A stretch of DNA of 64,000 bases from Linnemannia schmuckeri (taxonomy: Eukaryota > Mortierellomycota > Mortierellomycetes > Mortierellales > Mortierellaceae): positions 186,001 through 250,000 of the forward strand of contig JANATG010000018.1 of assembly GCA_029449235.1 (NCBI GenBank). The letters run 5' to 3'. Position numbers and translations under genes: made by a program. Under the pieces are notes generated by a model. The model ran no database searches and had not been told where the DNA came from. It was given only the letters and a program-made list of their open reading frames with translations. Every line of letters begins with the position of its first letter. Position 1 is the stretch's first letter. This document shows, one piece after another, positions 57,764 to 64,000 of this stretch.

Positions 57764-58425
57764 TCCACCGCTCTGGTAGGTGTTCACTTCCTTCGTTGAT
57801 TCCCTTCTTTCTATGTCTTTTGTCTGTTTCTTGTGTTCCTTTGTTGTTGTTGTCGATGGTTCGCAACATTTACTGTAGTATATTTTTGGTTTTTTTTTGT
57901 CCTTCTCGTCTGCTCTTTTGATAGATATGTTTGCTTACTCTTTATTTTCTTCTGCTTTCATTATGAAAGAAAATGTAAGAAAGAGAAAACGACGTTCTCG
58001 ACCAACCCAATTAAGCCGTGTGGGTGTGTGTTTATTTGGTGAGCAGTAGAGAAGTACAAGTGAGGTTGAACCTGTTTCGTTGGATTTAGTTTGTTAGTGT
58101 TGTTTTTTTTCTATTATTATTTACTGCTGTTGCTGTTATTGGCTGACGCTCGCCCCATTCATTCCATCCGATTGCATTCATTCAATCAATGAGAAGTAAG
58201 AAACCCTTTCTCTCTCCCTCTCCCTCTCCCCTGTGTGGTGCCTGAACCTGACGGAGCGAAGCGAAGCCCCCCTCTCTCCTCCTCTCTCCTCATCCCTTTT
58301 TCTTCATCTCTTTTTTTCTCATCTTTTGTCTCTTTTCTTTTTTCTTCTTCTTCTTTTCTCATCTCATTCCTCATCACCTCTCCTTCCTCTACCTCAACCA
58401 CCCACTTTAAACACACTCATCCACA

Positions 58426-59026
58426 ATGAAGTTCATCGCTGTCGCCCTTGCTCTTGCCGCTGTTGCCTCTGCCCAGATTCAGCTCAGGTAAGTAATACGA
58501 ACCCCTTTATCTGCAATCATCTCTCTGTCTCTTCAATTTTACTAAACATCTCTTTATTCTCGTTCGTTTCTACCAATATAGCGACCCTACTGAGGGTACC
58601 GTCTGGAAGGTCGGTGTTCCCCAGTACGTCCGCTGGACCGGTAACTGCGCCGCTATGGGTGCTGCCGGCAAGGCTGTCAAGGTCGAGATCGTCAACGGCC
58701 CCTCCGGCAACGTCAAGTTTGTTGCTGACCTCGGAACCATTGACTGCACTTCTGCCACCAACACTTCGACCACCTTGACCGTCCCCACCAAGACTAACAA
58801 CGGACCCTTCGAGTCTGGCACCTATGCTCTCCGTGTCAACGCTGACCCCATCCAGTACACCACCAACTTCATCATTAACAACCCCGAGGCTCCCTCCACT
58901 GCCCCCCCTGCCGTCACCACCCCCCCCAGCACCGAGCCCTCCACCAAGCCCTCGTCTGCCAACACCTTGGCTGCCGGCTCTGCCTTGGCCATGGCTGCCC
59001 TCGCCGCCGTCCAGCTCGTCCTTTAA
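58426..59026 (+). CDS. GPI-anchored KRE9/KNH1-like cell-surface protein B
   Basis: Two exons, 58426-58487 and 58582-59026; 168 residues. Signal peptide at 1-17 (MKFIAVALALAAVASAQ). The KRE9/KNH1-type immunoglobulin-like domain reads SDPTEGTVWKVGVPQYVRW, CAAMG, VEIVNGPSGN and PFESGTYALRVN, with two cysteines. A Pro/Thr/Ser-rich stalk (STAPPAVTTPPSTEPSTKPS) follows, and the protein ends in a hydrophobic GPI-signal tail (AAGSALAMAALAAVQLVL). It is strongly codon-biased toward C-ending codons, which suggests high expression. The leader is a ~130-base pyrimidine-rich tract. Related in layout to 41913-42455 but diverged and with an intron. Confidence 0.85.
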
Positions 59027-62000
59027 AAAATTGATACCTTCCTTTTATAAAAAGCCTCGGACTGGATTTCGGGGGGCCCACCTATTTCTCTACGCAGACA
59101 TCGAACGGAAAGGGCTGGTATGAATGGATGAAGGAGATTGAGAGAGGGTCGACGACGAGAGACGGGACGGATGATTGTAATAAGTGAGCAAATGTCGCAC
59201 GAGGGAGAAAACTGATGAGTCCCCAATCCGTATGGGGGTTGTTCTTCACCCTTTTGCTCTCTTTTTTTATTTCCTCCTAACAGGGCTCTCTCTCAAGTTT
59301 ATCCTTTTTTCTCTTCTGTTCATCTTGGCTCTGTTCTCTTCTGCGCATAAAATAATAACATAATACAAAAAAAAATAAGGGCCTCAATTGGTTCCTTCTA
59401 CTACTTTATCTCTTCTCTTCTCTCATCACCATTTGTACCAACAACCAATAATCCCGACCTAATAAAAGTCTTTAAAAAAACTTTTTGTGTGAACGTTCAA
59501 ACGATGATGCTTCTTCGTAACGGTTCTTGTTTTCATTTTAAACGATCATGACAAGAATGTTGGAGAGGGTTGGAAAGGAATGAAGGGAAGGGGAGGGTGT
59601 CAAACTAACGGACATCACACGGCCCGAACGTTAAAACCCTTTTCCCCCTCTCTCTTCCTTCTTCGGCAACGACCGAATGAAAAGGAACACAAAAAAGTGA
59701 CAAAAATAATAAAATTCAATTGTATCTGGTGGTACAATCGGCCTCTTTGCTGTCTTGTCTTGCCATGCGCAATATCCTCTCCTCCCTTCTCTCGCTCGTA
59801 CACAAAACTCTAGCATGAGCTGTTTCTTTTTTCACCATCGTTGTTCTCTCGTCATCTCGCTCCAGTTTCGCTAAACATGCCACCATTTTCTTTGTTCTCC
59901 TCTGTTGTGTGCGCATATTATTTTTCTCGCGCTAAAAATAATCTTACTCCTTTTGTACTTCGTTGGCTGTTGGCCTTTTTTTTCTTTTTCCTTCTATTCA
60001 TGCACGTTGGAACCCTTTGGACCTTTCTTTTCCTTCCGATCCAGCCTTTTTGCTTTATTTTCATGCAAAGTAATTATCATATTCCGGGAGCAAGAAGAAA
60101 GGAGCACAAGGAGAAGGAAGGAGAAGGGGGGATTGAAAATAGACACTTGCATCCGCCTCGGGCGCATATGTAAAAGCCCAAGTGGTCACCTTATACTCTT
60201 TTCTTTTCTACTAAAACTACTAACTGCAACTGTCGCCAGACTGCATTGCATGTCGCAAAGAGAAGACTGAGAGCTTTCCTGGACAAGCACCCCAAGAATA
60301 GAGTCCTTGGAAGGGGATAGGGGATCCCCCTATGACCTCAAAAATAAGTGAGAGTAGCAGAAAAAACAGGGGTTGATGTGATGACCAAAGATATGAAAAA
60401 AAAAGTGCGGCAGACGAAGAGTGTTTAGTGGCACTAATAACAATAACAAAGAGCCGTCGGAGCTCTGGACATTGACCGACGGGGCGTACGGGGCGGGGGA
60501 GCAGAAAAGTGTGAGTGAGAGAGCGGGTGGTCAAGCGGATGTTTTTTATTTTGCTTATGAGTTCTATATGTTCTGTGTACGAGAGCATAATCAAGAGACA
60601 TAGAAAAGAGTGTGATGAAGAGCCAAAAAAAAAACATCCGACTCCACTTGTCAGTTCCAGATTTCTTTTCTCCTTGTTTCTTATGGACTTCACCCAACAG
60701 TATCATAAGCACATAAGTAGCATCGTCACCGGCACCATCATCATCATTGAGAACCACTACCTCCCCTTGTTTCCTACGTTCGATCTTTCAGCTGTCTGTG
60801 ATCAGTCTCTGTGATACAATTACTGGAGGACGAAGAAGCCAAGGATTTTCCTTGTTCCCACTCTCTCATGTTATTTCATTTATCCATCCCTCTTGCTAAT
60901 CGATCAGCATCGGATATTATGCGTATGTGTATGTATCAAGCATAAACACAAACAGTCGCAAGAGCTAATCGATCATCACTTATTAAATTATCCAATCTAC
61001 AGCTCAACCCATCCTTCCATGTTGACATCCTACCCATTCACCATTCACCCCACCCATAGAGCAATAAAAAAAAGAAAGTCAGCTAGGAACTAAAGTGTGA
61101 GCAATAAGCACAAATGGGCGTTGTAGATACCCTCCCTTTACATACTCTAGAAGTACCAACTTTGCAACCGCTCTACAAGGTTTTTTATCCGTTTCTGTGA
61201 GCCCTCCTGTCTCTCACTCTCTCTTTGTCTCCTTCCTGGCTGGCAGCTGGCAGCTGGTTGTTTGGACGGATGGGTTTAAGTGAACAAGACAAGAAAACAA
61301 GAAACAAGAGTGAGAGCAAGGCAAGCAAGGTGACATCACGCGCGCATAACTTTCGTACTGAGTCTCTGCCTGTTCGGCTTCAAGCTGGCGCTTGTTTCTT
61401 TATCACCTTATCCACCCTTTTCCCCCCTTTCTGGAACTTCCCGATCAACCCGTCCGGCCGGATAATACATCGATCCATTCACACACACACACCCACACAC
61501 CACACGACTAGTCTAGTTCAGTCGTCTCCAAGTGCTACACGGACGGAAAACCAGTTCTTGATTATTTATTTTAGATCCATTCTCTTCTATTTACCGGCAT
61601 AACGATTTCGCATGATTACTTTTTTGCCCTGTTTGCATGGATTGACCATCGAGACATCCCACTCCCACTCCAATGCTCAGAAATGCCAATAAATAGGGTG
61701 GATGAAGGCACTGACATGCAGAACAAAAGGCGGAAGTAAGCGAGGAAGTGAAGGACAAAAGAAGAAAGACAACGAGAAAAAAGAAAAGAGGGGGTCGTGC
61801 GGAAATATGTTGTCATTTTGTCTAGAAAGGCTCTTTCATTCTGTCTTTGTCATTCATCAGCCAAATATACACCTTGTTCACATAGGTATATACTCGTTTC
61901 ATGGTTGATATTGGCTCACTGAACTGAATTTATGCCAACCTCTGCTATCCATCCACCCACGACCTCTTGGTTTACCCCACTAAAGGTACCCAACCGCCTC

Positions 62001-63244
62001 TTCCTTTGTCGCTACTGCTTAAAAAAATATACACAAAGGCAAGAGGCACGGACTGGGAAAATTCATCATCGTTGCGCGATGTGTTTTAAAATAGCCGCCC
62101 GTCGTATTGTCCTTTTTTGTCTTCTTTGTTGTTTGTTGTTTGCTGCTGCGTAACGAGGAGGACGGAACAAAGAGAAGCGGGGCAGAAAAGAAGAGAAAAG
62201 GCGGCTTGAGCTAGCTGCTTGCTCCATTTTTCCCGTCCCTCTTCCCTCCTTCGACAACATTCCTCAGCATAAACACACAAACAAAAACAATGCATATACA
62301 CTTACTCACACACTTACGCCCGCCTTGACAACGCAGACGGGTGGGCGATAGGCTGTTGGATCACAAAACCAAGCAGACATGCATATTGACGCCCTCTTTT
62401 GTTGCTTGGTTATTTTTATTCAGAAAGTACATGGATGGGTAGATGGATAGCCCCGCATTCAACTCCCTGTCATTCACGTCTATCGTTTCTGCACCCCTCT
62501 TTTAACCCTTTCGCTTGCAGAGATGCCTGTAAGGTGTCGTAAGTGTTTTGTCTTTGAAGTAATGCAAGTGGATGAGCAAGAAGAGGAATGGAAAGACCAG
62601 AAGGGGGTGGTGGATAGAGCACCCAGAGGGAGAGGGAAGGAGATATGGTTTCGGTTATTTGAGAATCGTTCATGAAACAAAATAAAAAAAGTATGCAAAA
62701 TGGGGTAGGAGGGATCATTTCTCGGAACCATTCTTGTTTCTTGTTGTATGCCAGAGCTTAATGAGGTGGACCCTGAAACCTGAGGCGCTAGGAAAGGATG
62801 ATGAAGAGGAGGAGGAGAGACATATGTGGGGGTGAAGGGAGAGGTTGGAGTGACTTGGTGTGTGTGTCTCGTTGGGAGGTTTATTTTTACGGAGAGAAAG
62901 CGGTGAAAATATGGAAGAAGCGAGGGTGAAAGTGAGAGAGAGAGGGGGATGTGCAGTGCAGTAAGTGTAGAACAGATCGCGTCTGGGCTAAGCAATTTTT
63001 TGATCAGTGTTACGGCGCGTCCGTAGGTTTGCTGCCATTACTGCTCTTCACGTAGAATCTCAGTAGTGAATAGAAGGCCATCGCATACACGTTGGCTGTG
63101 GTTGATCTGTATTACCTTTTTTTCACTTCATGAACCCTTACTTCGCCTTGTATCTTCTGGAATGAGTGACTCAATGTCATTGATGCCACCAACTCCTGAT
63201 CTCAAAACACTACCAGCATTTTTTTTCCTCTTGGCGAGATTCTT
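59027..63244. other. Long intergenic region, no gene seen
   Basis: Contains the 3' flank of the KNH1-like gene, a (CA)n stretch near 61482-61505 and many short biased frames. Nothing coding is supported. Confidence 0.5.
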
Positions 63245-64000
63245 CGGCCCATGGCCCGCAGCTCAAGACGACTAGACCTTGACTGTATCTACTGCTTCTT
63301 GCCCTTCTGTGACATGGACATTAAAAATGACGACGATCCTAGCATGGAGTTGATCCTACCTCAAACTTGAGGGGCTCAGGTCTGTGGACGAATGAGATCA
63401 TCACCTTTCCTGTGACTTGACCAGTGATATTGTCTGTTGTAGTCCCAAGCTCTGTCGACTTGGACTGGAGGCATATAAGGATGATGCTGACCTTGTATCA
63501 CTCAGTCAAGAGACAAAGTTTTTTCTGTAAAGGCGTTATTTCTTTTTCTCTACCAATTTCCTCTCATCCAAGCTCAGTCGTATGGCAACGGTTTCCCGTC
63601 GCAGCCAGGCAGCCATCCCGAGGATCATGCTGCATTGGAGCAATGTGTTGGACAGGGACATACACTGTCTCACTCGAGCCAAGCTGGAGGGGTATGCGCT
63701 TGGTGCGATGTAGCCACTTGCGGAATATTCTCTAACGTCTTTGGCTTCATCGATGGAACCCTAGACCATGTGTGGGACAAGAGACTTTATACAACGACCG
63801 TAAGAAGGCTCACATCTTGAATTATCAAGACATTGTTGCTACCTCATCCACCTTTGCTAGGCGTTCGGCGGCACCTGCAACGACATCGACATGTATGCCC
63901 AGTAAGGAATCGACCAGATGCTGAATGACCATGCTTACGACACATGAGGGAGACCATTAGGAATTTACGGAGATGATGGTTACCAGCTCTCGGTCCACCT
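63245..64000 (+). mobile_element. Decayed PIF/Harbinger-type transposase (DDE_Tnp_4), runs off right edge
   Basis: Order and content match HARBI1-like transposases but in several frames. RRLDLDCIYCFLPFCDMDIK comes first (~63264-63330), then CRLGLEAYKDDADLVSLSQE, then FGFIDGT (~63744-63764, first catalytic Asp). YNDRKKAHILNYQDIV follows, then FGGTCNDIDMYAQ at the second catalytic region, a TAA, GIDQMLNDHAYDT, a TGA, and finally GIYGDDGYQLSVHL at the window end. At least two stops and several frame changes: an inactive relic. The C-terminal third Glu region is outside the window. Confidence 0.72.

Larger units (their letters stand above)
53480..58425. other. Long intergenic region with microsatellites
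   Basis: Includes the leader side of the coiled-coil gene, the GTCC array, A/T runs (31 A at 57726-57756) and the CT-rich leader of the second KNH1-like gene (58200-58400). No frame shows protein-like composition over more than ~60 codons. Confidence 0.5.

Noticed and set aside
1..64000. CRISPR arrays, operons, ribosome binding sites, rRNA
   Set aside because: The DNA is eukaryotic with spliced genes; no regularly spaced direct repeats with unique spacers and no rRNA-like blocks were seen.

Overview
The window is nuclear DNA of a filamentous fungus. Genes are spaced with long intergenic gaps, coding exons are GC-richer than flanks, and introns are short with GT-AG ends and recognisable branch points (for example TACTAAT at 28804-28810). 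Leaders are CT-rich and homopolymer runs are frequent. The gene content (NACHT NTPase with a helical N-terminus, F-box/LRR family remnants, KRE9/KNH1-like GPI-anchored wall proteins, expanded transposon relics) suggests an early-diverging fungus of the Mortierella group. That placement is inference from protein style, not from a search.

Layout. 1-2172: 5' part of a minus-strand STAND/NACHT NTPase that runs off the left edge. 4.6-10.4 kb: a graveyard with a broken F-box/LRR gene, a second broken minus-strand gene, a 21-base C run and a 212-bp LTR-like element. 11.2-14.0 kb: a large Myb/SANT protein. 18.2-22.8 kb: two metabolic genes on the plus strand, acetylornithine aminotransferase (ARG8-like) and an acyl-CoA dehydrogenase carrying a one-base frameshift. 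22.8-28 kb: AT-rich repeat country with a Tc1-like transposase fragment, a broken secreted-protein gene, a 12-bp minisatellite, a 476-bp MITE-like element with ~95-bp inverted arms, and a second, longer LTR-like copy in opposite orientation. 28.5-59 kb: the gene-rich part, with a CAP/PR-1 secreted protein, an RCF2/HIG1 protein, a PMP47/ANT1-type carrier, AVL9 (10 exons), an FMP25-like RCC1-repeat protein divergent from AVL9, two KNH1-like GPI proteins, a full-length ABCC transporter and a long coiled-coil protein. 59-64 kb: mostly empty, ending in a decayed PIF/Harbinger transposase.

Functionally this is not a cluster. The genes are housekeeping functions (arginine synthesis, fatty acid oxidation, respiratory chain organisation, late secretory traffic, vacuolar or organic-anion export, peroxisomal transport) plus secreted/cell-wall proteins, interrupted by two transposon-rich blocks where host genes have decayed. 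I did not find a clear new multi-gene system. The items most worth following up are the NACHT NTPase, the ACAD frameshift, the MITE and LTR families, the CAP protein that lacks two of its usual metal-site residues, and the possible AVL9 cassette exon. All exon structures were derived by hand from splice sites and reading phase.
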